From Saccharospirillum sp039982735 (lineage in GTDB: Bacteria > Pseudomonadota > Gammaproteobacteria > Pseudomonadales > Natronospirillaceae): a DNA stretch of 64,000 bases. Shown here piece after piece: positions 52,470 to 61,173 of this stretch (position 1 is its first letter; the number at the start of each line of letters is the position of its first letter). The stretch is taken from positions 496,001 through 560,000 of the forward strand of contig NZ_JBDWXV010000011.1 in the NCBI RefSeq assembly GCF_039982735.1, read 5' to 3'. A program made the translations under genes and the position numbers. The notes below the pieces were generated by a model, which ran no database searches, was not told the origin of the DNA, and saw nothing but the letters and a program-made list of their open reading frames with translations.

Positions 52470-53531
52470 TCACAGATCCTGTGAATCGAGCAACGATTGC
52501 GACAAAGTGCCTTTGGGCAGCTGCATGGTAATGCAGTGCAGGCTGCCGAACTGCTCGATCAATGCCCGGCAGGGCAAACCCACAACCCGGTGCCCGGGGA
52601 AGGCATCAGCCAGGCGTTCCAGTGCCGCACCATCCTGGGGAACGCCGTAGGTGGGTACCAGCAAGAGCTGATTGGCAACCAGAAAGTTGGCGTAGGTTGC
52701 TGGCAGACGCTGGCCATCCTGATTGAATTGAGCATCGGGCCAGGGCAGTTCAATGAGCCGGTACGGCTTGCCGTGCGCATTGGTGAACGCCGCCAGTTCG
52801 TGTTTCATGGCCCTGAGTGCCTCAAAATGCGCATCGGTTTCATCCTGGCACCCCTGAAACACCAGAGTATCTTCAGGCGCAAAGCGGGCCAGGGTGTCGA
52901 TGTGAGCGTCGGTGTCGTCTCCGGCGAGCGCGCCGTTTTCCAGCCAGAGTATCTGCTGTACCCCAAACCAGGCTTTCAACTTCGTCTCTACCGCCGAGCG
53001 CGGCTGGTCACCGTTTCGATTCGGGTTCATCAGGCAGGCCGTGGTGCTAAGCAGGGTGCCCTGGCCGTCCGATTCGATGCTGCCACCTTCCAGTACCCAG
53101 TCGACAGGCTGCATGGGCGCCGCAAAGAGACCCTTGTCGGCCATACACTGGTTCAGGGCGTTGTCGTTGCGGGCATCGAATTTTCCGCCCCAGCCGTTGA
53201 AGGTGAAATCCAGTAGCAGTGGCTGTTCGTTTTCGAGCACGGTAATGGGGCCGTGGTCGCGGGCCCAGGTGTCATCGCCGTCGACCAATACCAGATGGCA
53301 CCGGGCCTGGTTGATGCCATCGCGTTCGAACATGACCTTGAGCCGGTCTGTATCAATGCTGGCATGTACCTGAATCACGACATCCTGAGTGTGGCTGAGT
53401 GAACTCAGCAGGTCCAGATAGACGTCTTCTGCATCAGACAGAGCGTCAGCCCAGTCACTGTCGGGGTGGGGCCAGGTGATGAGAATGGCATCCTGCGGAT
53501 TCCATTCAGCGGGCAGGTAGCGTTGGCTCAT
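52470..53531 (-). CDS. aguA: Agmatine deiminase
   Basis: Agmatine deiminase hydrolyses agmatine to N-carbamoylputrescine, part of the arginine decarboxylase route to putrescine. The 353-residue peptidyl-arginine-deiminase-fold enzyme has DDTWARDHGPI, VLEGGSIESDGQGTLL, GDDTDAHIDTLARF and the catalytic cysteine in GSLHCITMQLPKG. Its usual partner, N-carbamoylputrescine amidase (aguB), is not adjacent. It lies 14 bp from the convergent dinG stop. Confidence 0.92.
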   Translation of the reverse strand: MSQRYLPAEWNPQDAILITWPHPDSDWADALSDAEDVYLDLLSSLSHTQDVVIQVHASIDTDRLKVMFERDGINQARCHLVLVDGDDTWARDHGPITVLENEQPLLLDFTFNGWGGKFDARNDNALNQCMADKGLFAAPMQPVDWVLEGGSIESDGQGTLLSTTACLMNPNRNGDQPRSAVETKLKAWFGVQQILWLENGALAGDDTDAHIDTLARFAPEDTLVFQGCQDETDAHFEALRAMKHELAAFTNAHGKPYRLIELPWPDAQFNQDGQRLPATYANFLVANQLLLVPTYGVPQDGAALERLADAFPGHRVVGLPCRALIEQFGSLHCITMQLPKGTLSQSLLDSQDL

Positions 53532-53639
53532 AGATTATTCGTCACGCCTGAAATAAAAAGGGCAGGCAGTATACAGGCAGTTGGCGGGTTTTGCTTGCCT
53601 GTAACGCAACCAATAACGTTCCGTTACAGCAAGCGGGTC

Positions 53640-54176
53640 TCATGAGCCGCGGCTCTGGGCCTGAACTTTGAACAAGTGCCGGGTTAATGACTGGCGCTGA
53701 GTTTCGCTCAACGCCTGGAACTCGAGGTGCACCCGTGTACCGGAGCCGTCGGTAATGGCCTCCGCCACCCGGGCATGGCAGAACAGCGATAAATAACTGG
53801 GAGAGAATATTATCGCCAGGGCGAGGTCCTCCCCGACCGGGTGGGCACCCTCAAGCCAGCACTGGCAGCCGCCTTCACTGATGTCGATCGGCTGTGCCTG
53901 GAGGTGTTCTGCCTGAGTGGTCTGAATGTGCAGGTAGCGGGTCATCAGAGTCAGTTTGGTGTTGAACAAGTCCATCAATTTGCGCGTGGCCGGGTCTTTG
54001 ATGCGTTCCAGAAACTCACTGAACTGGGCATCCACGTTCTCAAATTCTTTCAGCACTGCGACCTGATGCAGTTGAGGAAAGTAATCAGCAATGGCCGGGC
54101 GCTCCGGATCAAAGGCCGTAGCGGTAATGTAGGCGGTATCGGCGACGCGAAAAAATTCCCGGCGATCAGTGTCCAT
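53640..54176 (-). CDS. PilZ-domain protein with a helical insert
   Basis: This 178-residue protein has the two PilZ c-di-GMP motifs: DRREFFR (R5/R6 to R10) at the N-terminus and DISEGGCQ (D98 to G103). In most PilZ domains these are about 25-30 residues apart. Here they are 88 apart, separated by a hydrophilic region rich in predicted helix (about 35-85). A helical insert is known in tetrameric PilZ proteins of Xanthomonas. A PilZ gene sits beside lolCDE in Pseudomonas too. The gene is divergent from lolC. Confidence 0.85.
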   Translation of the reverse strand: MDTDRREFFRVADTAYITATAFDPERPAIADYFPQLHQVAVLKEFENVDAQFSEFLERIKDPATRKLMDLFNTKLTLMTRYLHIQTTQAEHLQAQPIDISEGGCQCWLEGAHPVGEDLALAIIFSPSYLSLFCHARVAEAITDGSGTRVHLEFQALSETQRQSLTRHLFKVQAQSRGS

Positions 54177-54320
54177 AGTGCGCTCCTTTGAGAAGGCGGT
54201 GTTTGGTGGCAGGTTGCCCGCCGCTCATTGTGTTAATGAGTGTAACGAAGACGAAAAGCACCTGTCTGCAGCCCGAGTGTACCCAAAATGATCTTGGCAC
54301 GCTCTGGGCAGGGTGGTTTA

Positions 54321-55574
54321 ATGCCCGCCATGCTGAATCATATCCCGCTTTTGGTCGGTTTGCGTTATTTGCGCGCCCGCCGCAGAAACCACTTTATTTC
54401 CTTCATTTCCGGCGTCTCGATGATCGGCCTGACCCTGGGGGTTATGGTGTTGATCATCGTGTTGTCGGTGATGAATGGCTTCGATCGCGAATTGCGTAAT
54501 CGCATTCTCGGTATGGTACCCCACGCGACCCTGTCGCAACCGGGTGAAATGACCGACTGGCAATCCGTCGTCAACACGGTCACAGAACATCCGCAAGTTC
54601 TGGGTGCCAGCCCTTATACAGAAAGTCAGGGCATGCTGGTAGGGCGCTCCCAAACCAAGGGCGCACTGATCAATGGCGTTGATCCGTCTACCCTGGCAGA
54701 CGTGTCCATTCTCCCCAATCACATGGTATCCGGCTCGCTTGACCCACTGGTCGAGGGCGGCTTTGGCATCGTGCTGGGTGACATTATGGCGCGCACCCTC
54801 GGCGTCGGGGTTGGCGACCGGGTTACCATGATGGTGCCCGAAGTCACGGTCAACCTGGCTGGAGTCACACCCCGGTTCAAACGCTTTGAAGTGGTCGGTA
54901 CCTTTTCGGTAGGAGCGGAGCTGGACGCCAATCTGGCGGTGGTTCACATGACGGATCTTGGTCGGATACTGCGCTATGGCGATGCTGTCGATGGCGTTCA
55001 CTTGAAAGTAGACGATCTGTTCGATGCCCGCCGGATCGGAGTCGAGGCCGGGCGTGAGCTTGCTGGCCGCTATCTGGTCAGTGACTGGAGCCGAACCCAG
55101 GGCAATCTGTTCCAGGCGATTCAGATGGAAAAACGCATGGTCGGTTTGTTGCTGTTCATGATCGTAGCCGTTGCCGTGTTTAACATTGTGTCGAGCCTGG
55201 TCATGATGGTGACGGACAAGCAGGGTGAAATTGCCATTCTCAGAACGCTGGGGGCGCGCACCGGTCAGATCATGGGAATATTCATTGTTCAGGGCACGGC
55301 CATCGGGCTGATCGGTATCTCCCTGGGGGTTATTCTGGGGGTCGTGGGTGCCTGGTCTGTGGCCGACATCATTGCCTGGTTCGAGCAAGTGCTGAACATT
55401 CAGTTCCTCAATGCCGAGGTTTATTTTATCAGCTATATACCGTCTGAATTGAAGTGGACTGACGTACGGTTGATTGCGGGGGCGACTTTCGTAATCAGCG
55501 TACTGGCAACGCTGTACCCAGCCTGGCGGGCCTCTCGAATCTCACCGGCGGAGGCCCTGCGATATGAATCGTGA
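54321..55574 (+). CDS. lolC: LolC/LolE family lipoprotein-releasing ABC permease
   Basis: This permease releases mature lipoproteins from the inner membrane to LolA. The 417-residue protein has the N-terminal GLRYLRARRRNHFISFIS motif typical of LolC/E, one membrane helix (about 33-55), a large periplasmic domain (about 60-270), and three C-terminal helices. LolC, LolE and the hybrid LolF cannot be told apart with certainty by eye. Only one such gene is present here, next to lolD, so a LolF-like dual role is possible. ATG at 54321 has AGGGTGG upstream; 54330 is a second candidate. Confidence 0.9.
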   Translation: MPAMLNHIPLLVGLRYLRARRRNHFISFISGVSMIGLTLGVMVLIIVLSVMNGFDRELRNRILGMVPHATLSQPGEMTDWQSVVNTVTEHPQVLGASPYTESQGMLVGRSQTKGALINGVDPSTLADVSILPNHMVSGSLDPLVEGGFGIVLGDIMARTLGVGVGDRVTMMVPEVTVNLAGVTPRFKRFEVVGTFSVGAELDANLAVVHMTDLGRILRYGDAVDGVHLKVDDLFDARRIGVEAGRELAGRYLVSDWSRTQGNLFQAIQMEKRMVGLLLFMIVAVAVFNIVSSLVMMVTDKQGEIAILRTLGARTGQIMGIFIVQGTAIGLIGISLGVILGVVGAWSVADIIAWFEQVLNIQFLNAEVYFISYIPSELKWTDVRLIAGATFVISVLATLYPAWRASRISPAEALRYES

Positions 55575-56250
55575 TGTGTTGCGGTGCGAATCCGTCGGTC
55601 GTTTTTTTAAAATGGGCCCCGAGCAGGTCGAGGTGTTGCACGACATCAATTTCACCATCGACCCCGGAGAGCTCGTCAGCATCGTTGGCAGTAGCGGTTC
55701 CGGGAAGACGACCTTGCTTAATTTGCTGGCCGGGCTTGATTCTCCGAGTGTCGGTGAGGTGTATATGGCCGACCAGGCCATGTCCAGTCTGAGCGATCGC
55801 CGACGTGCCCTGCTGCGCAATCAGCACATGGGCTTCGTTTTTCAGTTTCATCATTTGTTGCCCGAGTTTACCGCGCTGGAGAATATCCTGTTGCCACAGG
55901 TGATAGGGGGCATGAAGGCGTCAGAGAGTGAACCGAGGGCGATGCAATTGCTGGAACGGGTTGGCCTGAAAGACAGGGCGCGGCATCGCCCGGCTGAACT
56001 GTCAGGTGGTGAACGCCAGCGCGTAGCGATCGCTCGTGCCCTGATCAATCACCCGCCTGTGGTGTTAATGGACGAACCTACGGGCAACCTGGATGACACG
56101 ACCTCAGAGCAGGTTCATGAGTTGATCATGGAATTGAACCGGGATATGGATTCGAGTTTTATTGTGGTGACCCACAATCAGGATTGGGCCCGGCAAATGC
56201 CGAAACAGTACGTACTGAAACGCGGCCACCTGGAGTTGTTGACCGCCTAA
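55564..56250 (+). CDS. lolD: LolD, lipoprotein-releasing system ATPase
   Basis: LolD powers lipoprotein release together with LolC/E. The 228-residue ABC ATPase has Walker A VGSSGSGKTTLLN, Q-loop FVFQFHHLLPEFTALEN, signature LSGGERQRVAIARAL and Walker B PVVLMDEPTGNLDD. FHHLLPEFTALEN is characteristic of LolD. It overlaps the lolC 3' end by 11 bp. The next gene, DUF2062, is on the other strand, so no lolE follows. Confidence 0.96.
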   Translation: MNRDVLRCESVGRFFKMGPEQVEVLHDINFTIDPGELVSIVGSSGSGKTTLLNLLAGLDSPSVGEVYMADQAMSSLSDRRRALLRNQHMGFVFQFHHLLPEFTALENILLPQVIGGMKASESEPRAMQLLERVGLKDRARHRPAELSGGERQRVAIARALINHPPVVLMDEPTGNLDDTTSEQVHELIMELNRDMDSSFIVVTHNQDWARQMPKQYVLKRGHLELLTA

Positions 56251-56257
56251 CGACCCG

Positions 56258-56788
56258 TCATTCACCCCGTCGCTGTTGCCGTAACCGGTTGCGGCGACGG
56301 CGGTTCAAGCGCATGCGCCAGTGGTAGAGAGCGCTGATCAGAAAATACCCGAGCGGCGCCAGTACCAGCCCGCACAGAACCCCGCCCAGAAAAGTTGGCC
56401 AGTAGAGGTCCAACAGCAGGGTCGACCCCCAACCGTTTTGCTGAATTGTTTCGAACGCGATCACAGATCGGCCGGATAACTGTGCGCCCAGCCAGTAGGT
56501 GCCATAAAATATCACTGGCATGGTGAACGGATTACTCAGCCACACCAACGCCAGTGCAATGGGCAAATTCGCGGTAAAGAATATTGCAGCCAGGGCGGCC
56601 AGTGGCATTTGGCCAGGTATCGGCAACAGCGCTACAAACAGACCAATAGCGAAGGCCCGGGCGACACTGCGCCGGTTAAGGTGCCAGATCCCGGGTTCAT
56701 GCAACCAGTGTCCGAACCGGTGCAGGGCGGGCAATTGTCGAATGTGATCTGGGTGGGGCAGCCATTTTTGCAGGGTACGCCGGGGCAT
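56258..56788 (-). CDS. DUF2062 membrane protein
   Basis: This 176-residue membrane protein of the DUF2062 family has the typical RAFAIGLFVALLPIPGQMPLA and LALVWLSNPFTMPVIFYGTYWLG segments, with about three membrane helices and a strongly basic C-terminus (RMRLNRRRRNRLRQQRRGE). The role is unknown. Its location between lolD and comEC is shared with Pseudomonas. It is convergent with lolD and divergent from comEC. Confidence 0.88.
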   Translation of the reverse strand: MPRRTLQKWLPHPDHIRQLPALHRFGHWLHEPGIWHLNRRSVARAFAIGLFVALLPIPGQMPLAALAAIFFTANLPIALALVWLSNPFTMPVIFYGTYWLGAQLSGRSVIAFETIQQNGWGSTLLLDLYWPTFLGGVLCGLVLAPLGYFLISALYHWRMRLNRRRRNRLRQQRRGE

Positions 56789-56846
56789 AAATGATTAACA
56801 CTTGAGGTAGACGAACAGTATGCCTGTTTAAAGGAGCCAGCTCTAT

Positions 56847-59072
56847 ATGGTCAAGGGTATGACCAGCCTGGCAGTGCTGAGTATAAGCCTGCCATTACTG
56901 TGGTTTTACATCGGTGTTGGCTTGGCCAGCGGATTGGTCGCACTGGTCGTGTTGGTCACTCTCTGGTTTCGGCCCTTCCTGGCTTTACTGCTGTTGGTTT
57001 TTACGGCCACCTTGTTGATGCGGCTGGAATATGAAGCGCGCTTTCTATTGCCCCCTCAGTGGCAACACAAGACAGCAGAACTGGTCGTTTGCCTGTCTCA
57101 ACCGGCTCGGGTATTCGACGATTATCAATCCGCCGTCGCGACGGTGACCGATCAGCCTGCCGAACTGGCGTTGCGTCAGTTGCGGTTCACCGCCGATGCC
57201 GGGCGAATCCTGCACGCGGGTGACTGCGTTCGGGGCGATTTTCGACTCAAAAAACCCGTCGGCGCGCTTATACCCGGTCAGTTTAATGCGACGCGCTACT
57301 ATTTCAGTGAGCGCATCGATGCCCTGGGCAGCTTGCTGGCGATCCACACCGTAACACAGCAGCCGGGTGTACCTGTGCGACTGCACGACCGGGCGTCACC
57401 GCAGTTTCAGAGCGCAGATGCACGGGCCATCTGGTCTGCGCTCAGTCTGGGGTGGTCTTCCAGTTTACCCGCTCATCTGGGCGACCTGTTCGAGCAGACT
57501 CAGTTGAAACATCTGATGGTCGTCAGTGGTATGCATGTGGGCATGGTTGCCGCCTGGGGGGTGCTGCTCGGTCGTGCTTTGTTACTCCTGCCCGGCATAC
57601 CGCTGAACCGGGGCTTTTACCTGCAACTGGCCTGGGTGGCATTGCTGTGCGGTGCCTTTGTCGGCCTGACCGGATTTGGATTTCCCGCGTTGCGGGCCTG
57701 GGTTATGCTGGCCATACCACTGATCGCCCTGAGTGTTGGGCGACGCTTCAATGCACTCGATGTGTTGGCGTGTGCAGCTGTCGTCATTACGCTGTTTCGA
57801 CCCCAGGCCTGGCTCAGTACCGGTGCCTGGTTGAGTTTTTTACTGGTGGCGATCATCGTTCGTCTCGCCGAGCGCTGGTCGCAACGCGATCATTCAACCG
57901 TCTGGCTGGCACTTAAGCTGCAAGCCACACTGACGCTGCTCATGATCCCCATTACCGCAGCGATGGGGTTTGTCTGGCATCCCTTGTCGCTGTTCATCAA
58001 TGCCCTGATGATACCGATGGTGACCTTGCTCCTGCTGCCGTGGTCACTTTTTATACTATTGTTGCCAGACATCGCCTGGGTCAGCGGTTATGAGTGGGTG
58101 GTTGCCATTGCCCTGGCGGTGCTTGAGCGGGTGTCACCCTGGTATCAGTTGGCTCCGGCCTGGTCCTGGTGGCAAATCGGTCTGGTCACCGTGTTGCTCT
58201 GGTGGTGGTTGAGCCAGAGCGTGGAACGACCGGTGCGCTGGATTGCCATGCCGTTGCTGGCGGTGGTCGCCATGGCCATGGCTTCCTCGAGATCTGAAAT
58301 CGACACCTTTCAAATGACGCTGCTGGATGTTGGCCACGGTCAGGCCATGGTGTTGCAGTGGCCGGGCCAAACCTGGCTTTATGACCTGGCTGGTCAGTGG
58401 CAGGATGGCACCAGCGTTGCCAGTCAGCGCCTGGCACCCTGGTATCGGCGTGAGTCCATTCAGCCCACCGGGCTCCTGGTCAGTCACGCCGATGCCGACC
58501 ATGCCGGAGGTGCCCATTGGGCCGTGCAGGAATGGCCCGGGGCCAGCCGGGTGTCCGGCAATCCGGATCGATTGGCTCAGTTGAGCGGCCGGCCTGGCTG
58601 GCGCAATTGCCATCGTACGGGGGCCCGGCACAACGCCTTGCCGTTTGAAATGATTCCGGTCCCGCTTGCTCTGCAGACCAGCAGCAACGACACCTCCTGC
58701 GTAATCTGGATTCCGACGCCTGCAGGGGCTGTGCTGATCACGGGTGACGCCAGTCGAATGGTAGAATACTGGTTACTGCAGACGCGCCCGGAATTATTTC
58801 CGGCCGCGGCCATTGTTGTTGGTCATCATGGCAGTCGCACCAGCAGTGCCTCTGCTTTTCTGGATGCCAGCCCTGAGGCTTTGTTGCTGGTCAGTTCAGG
58901 AGACAGGCACCTGCCACGCTGGCCCAATGCCGATCTGGTGGCTTATACCCGACGCCACGACCGAACGCTGCACAATACGGCGGACCTGGGTACCTTCAGG
59001 CTGATCGTCAGAGACGGGCGCATGCAATTGAACGATTACCGCTCGGCCTTTAGGAAACGCTGGTTCAAATGA
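56847..59072 (+). CDS. comEC: ComEC/Rec2, DNA uptake channel protein
   Basis: ComEC carries single-stranded DNA across the inner membrane in natural transformation. The 741-residue protein has two N-terminal hydrophobic segments, a DUF4131/OB-like region, the Competence domain (LKHLMVVSGMHVGMVAAWG, then GLTGFGFPALRAWVM) with many membrane helices, and a C-terminal metallo-beta-lactamase domain (LLDVGHGQAMVLQ, VSHADADHAGG, VGHHGSRTSSAS). All three domains are intact, so natural competence is possible. AAGGAG precedes the ATG. exbB starts 84 bp later. Confidence 0.93.
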   Translation: MVKGMTSLAVLSISLPLLWFYIGVGLASGLVALVVLVTLWFRPFLALLLLVFTATLLMRLEYEARFLLPPQWQHKTAELVVCLSQPARVFDDYQSAVATVTDQPAELALRQLRFTADAGRILHAGDCVRGDFRLKKPVGALIPGQFNATRYYFSERIDALGSLLAIHTVTQQPGVPVRLHDRASPQFQSADARAIWSALSLGWSSSLPAHLGDLFEQTQLKHLMVVSGMHVGMVAAWGVLLGRALLLLPGIPLNRGFYLQLAWVALLCGAFVGLTGFGFPALRAWVMLAIPLIALSVGRRFNALDVLACAAVVITLFRPQAWLSTGAWLSFLLVAIIVRLAERWSQRDHSTVWLALKLQATLTLLMIPITAAMGFVWHPLSLFINALMIPMVTLLLLPWSLFILLLPDIAWVSGYEWVVAIALAVLERVSPWYQLAPAWSWWQIGLVTVLLWWWLSQSVERPVRWIAMPLLAVVAMAMASSRSEIDTFQMTLLDVGHGQAMVLQWPGQTWLYDLAGQWQDGTSVASQRLAPWYRRESIQPTGLLVSHADADHAGGAHWAVQEWPGASRVSGNPDRLAQLSGRPGWRNCHRTGARHNALPFEMIPVPLALQTSSNDTSCVIWIPTPAGAVLITGDASRMVEYWLLQTRPELFPAAAIVVGHHGSRTSSASAFLDASPEALLLVSSGDRHLPRWPNADLVAYTRRHDRTLHNTADLGTFRLIVRDGRMQLNDYRSAFRKRWFK

Positions 59073-59156
59073 GAATTATTTCACAACCTGTTTTAAAGCC
59101 ATGTTCTGACGGAAACAGTATGGTAAATTACGCCCGAGTCTATGGAGGTACGCTAA

Positions 59157-59771
59157 GTGTTTGAAATTATTAAAGCCGGTGGGTGGTTGATGGTCCCCAT
59201 TGTGTTGTGTTCCATCGTCGCCATTGCCATTACGGTCGAACGTTATTGGGCGTTGCGCCTGGCCAAGGTAATGCCCAAAGATCAGTTGCCGAAAGTCTGG
59301 ATGTGGATCAAGAACCACGAACTGGATTCGGCTAAGATCAAGGAACTGAAAAGCGGCAGCCTCTTTGGCTATATCCTTTCGTCCGGATTGACGGCGTCCA
59401 AGCATGGTCGTGAAGCCATGAAGGATGCCATTCAGGAAGCGGGCAATCATGTTGCCCATGAAATGGAAAAGTTTCTGAGCACCCTGGGCACCATTGCCGC
59501 GATCGCACCTCTGTTGGGTTTGCTGGGCACGGTATTGGGCATGATCGAAGTATTTACCGCCATCATGGTTCAGGGCAGTGGCAACACAGGCGTACTGGCC
59601 GGCGGTATATCCCAGGCACTGATTACCACCGCCGCCGGGTTGAGCGTGGCCATTCCAGCGGTTATTTTTCACCGTGCGCTGACTCGCCGGGTGGATGATC
59701 TGCTGGTTATCATGGAACAGGACAGCGCCAAACTGGTTGATGCCATTCATTCCGATGCCAAGTCGAGCTGA
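59157..59771 (+). CDS. exbB: ExbB/TolQ-type proton channel protein
   Basis: This inner-membrane proton-channel component powers TonB- or Tol-type transport. The 204-residue protein has the MotA/TolQ/ExbB pattern: an N-terminal helix (about 8-28), then a cytoplasmic part, and two helices with FLSTLGTIAAIAPLLGLLGTVLGMIEVF and ISQALITTAAGLSVAIPAVIF. The start is GTG with GGAGGT upstream. exbD follows in 12 bp. No tonB is near, and pairing with lpxK is common in Pseudomonas-like genomes. Confidence 0.92.
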   Translation: MFEIIKAGGWLMVPIVLCSIVAIAITVERYWALRLAKVMPKDQLPKVWMWIKNHELDSAKIKELKSGSLFGYILSSGLTASKHGREAMKDAIQEAGNHVAHEMEKFLSTLGTIAAIAPLLGLLGTVLGMIEVFTAIMVQGSGNTGVLAGGISQALITTAAGLSVAIPAVIFHRALTRRVDDLLVIMEQDSAKLVDAIHSDAKSS

Positions 59772-59783
59772 CGGGAGCCGCCC

Positions 59784-60203
59784 ATGCGATTCAGACGCAG
59801 CCGCCAGGAAGAAGCGCAGGTCAATCTAACGCCGCTGATTGATGTCGTTTTCCTCCTGCTAATTTTTTTTATGGTATCGACCACCTTTACTCGTGAAACT
59901 CAGTTGCAGATCGATCTGCCTGAAAGCAGCAGTGAGGCCGTGCTCGGTGATGAAAGACCGATCGAAATTCAGGTCGATGCCCAGGGCCAGTACGCGGTGA
60001 ATAACACGCCCTTGCTGCGCTCTGATACAGAATCTCTCAAGCAGGCGCTGGCCGAAATGGCAGGCAGCAGCCGGGATACCACCGTCATCATTACGGGCGA
60101 TGCCCAGGCACCGCACCAGGCGATGGTCTACGTGCTTGATGCGGTAGGTCAAATGGGGTTCTATCGGGTCAGCTACGCGACCCAGGTACCGGAAAGCCCC
60201 TGA
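59784..60203 (+). CDS. exbD: ExbD/TolR-type proton channel protein
   Basis: This 139-residue partner of ExbB has one membrane helix (about 16-38, with the key aspartate in PLIDVVFLLLIFFMVSTTF) and a periplasmic domain. It carries the LPESSSEAV and VIITGDAQAPHQAMVYVLDA regions typical of ExbD. It is followed 23 bp later by lpxK, and probably belongs to one operon comEC-exbB-exbD-lpxK-kdsB-ptp-murB. Confidence 0.93.
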   Translation: MRFRRSRQEEAQVNLTPLIDVVFLLLIFFMVSTTFTRETQLQIDLPESSSEAVLGDERPIEIQVDAQGQYAVNNTPLLRSDTESLKQALAEMAGSSRDTTVIITGDAQAPHQAMVYVLDAVGQMGFYRVSYATQVPESP

Positions 60204-60226
60204 CCGATGGCGCCGGCAAGTAGCGA

Positions 60227-61171
60227 ATGAACTTCTGGTACGTTAAACCACTCACGCTGGTAGCCCGGCTGCTATTGCCTTTAAGCTGGCTGGCCGGGTT
60301 GATTGCCCGGCGCCGGTTTCGTCAGCGGCACAAGGGCCATTACGGAGTGCCCGTTTTGGTCGTGGGTAACCTGACGGTTGGCGGCACCGGTAAGTCGCCA
60401 GCCATTCAGGCTCTGGTGTCCTGTCTTCAGGAGCGGGGGGTGCGTTGTGGTATCGTGTCGCGCGGTTATGGCGGACACAGCCACCATTATCCGCTTCTCG
60501 TAACCACTGACACCGATGCCGGCCAGTGTGGTGATGAACCCAAAGCACTGGCACAGCAATTAGGCTGCCCCGTGGTGGTAGACCCCGACCGCGACCGGGC
60601 GGTGCGATATCTGGTGAAACAGTACCCGCTGGATGCAGTGATCAGTGATGATGGTTTGCAGCATTACCGGATGGGGCGCGACCTTGAGCTGATCATGATC
60701 GATGGCGTTCGAGGCCTCGGTAACGGCCAAATGCTGCCAGCCGGGCCGTTGCGCGAACCGGCTGATCGAATACCCACTGTTCAATGGCGGGTAGCCAAGG
60801 GGCAGCGGCCAGCAGGCCTTGATGTTGATGCGGTACTGACACTCAATCCCCAATGGCCCGTCAACGCACAGGGCCATTTACTCGCCAAAAACACCGAAAT
60901 CCGTGCCTGTGCCGGCATCGGTTACCCGCAAAGCTTTTATCAGCAATTGGCAGAGCAGGGGTTTCGTCTGCAGGCCACTCATTCGCCCGGCGATCATAGA
61001 CCCGTGCCGCCAGACTGGTTGGCTGATGCTGGGCTACCCCTGGTGTTGACGGAAAAAGACGCTGTTAAACTGGCCAGACCCTGGCCAGACCATTGTTACG
61101 TTGTCAGGCTAGAACCGGAATTACCGGCTGACTTGTTGGACTCCATAGAATCTGCCCTCAGGAGCGCCTAA
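60227..61171 (+). CDS. lpxK: LpxK, tetraacyldisaccharide 4'-kinase
   Basis: LpxK phosphorylates the lipid A precursor at the 4' position on the inner membrane. The 314-residue protein has an N-terminal membrane helix (about 10-26), Walker A VGNLTVGGTGKSP, the SRGYGG element, and SDDGLQHYRMGRDLEL with the catalytic aspartate pair. It is followed after 2 bp by kdsB, with no intervening ycaR/Trm112-like gene. Confidence 0.95.
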   Translation: MNFWYVKPLTLVARLLLPLSWLAGLIARRRFRQRHKGHYGVPVLVVGNLTVGGTGKSPAIQALVSCLQERGVRCGIVSRGYGGHSHHYPLLVTTDTDAGQCGDEPKALAQQLGCPVVVDPDRDRAVRYLVKQYPLDAVISDDGLQHYRMGRDLELIMIDGVRGLGNGQMLPAGPLREPADRIPTVQWRVAKGQRPAGLDVDAVLTLNPQWPVNAQGHLLAKNTEIRACAGIGYPQSFYQQLAEQGFRLQATHSPGDHRPVPPDWLADAGLPLVLTEKDAVKLARPWPDHCYVVRLEPELPADLLDSIESALRSA

Positions 61172-61173
61172 AG

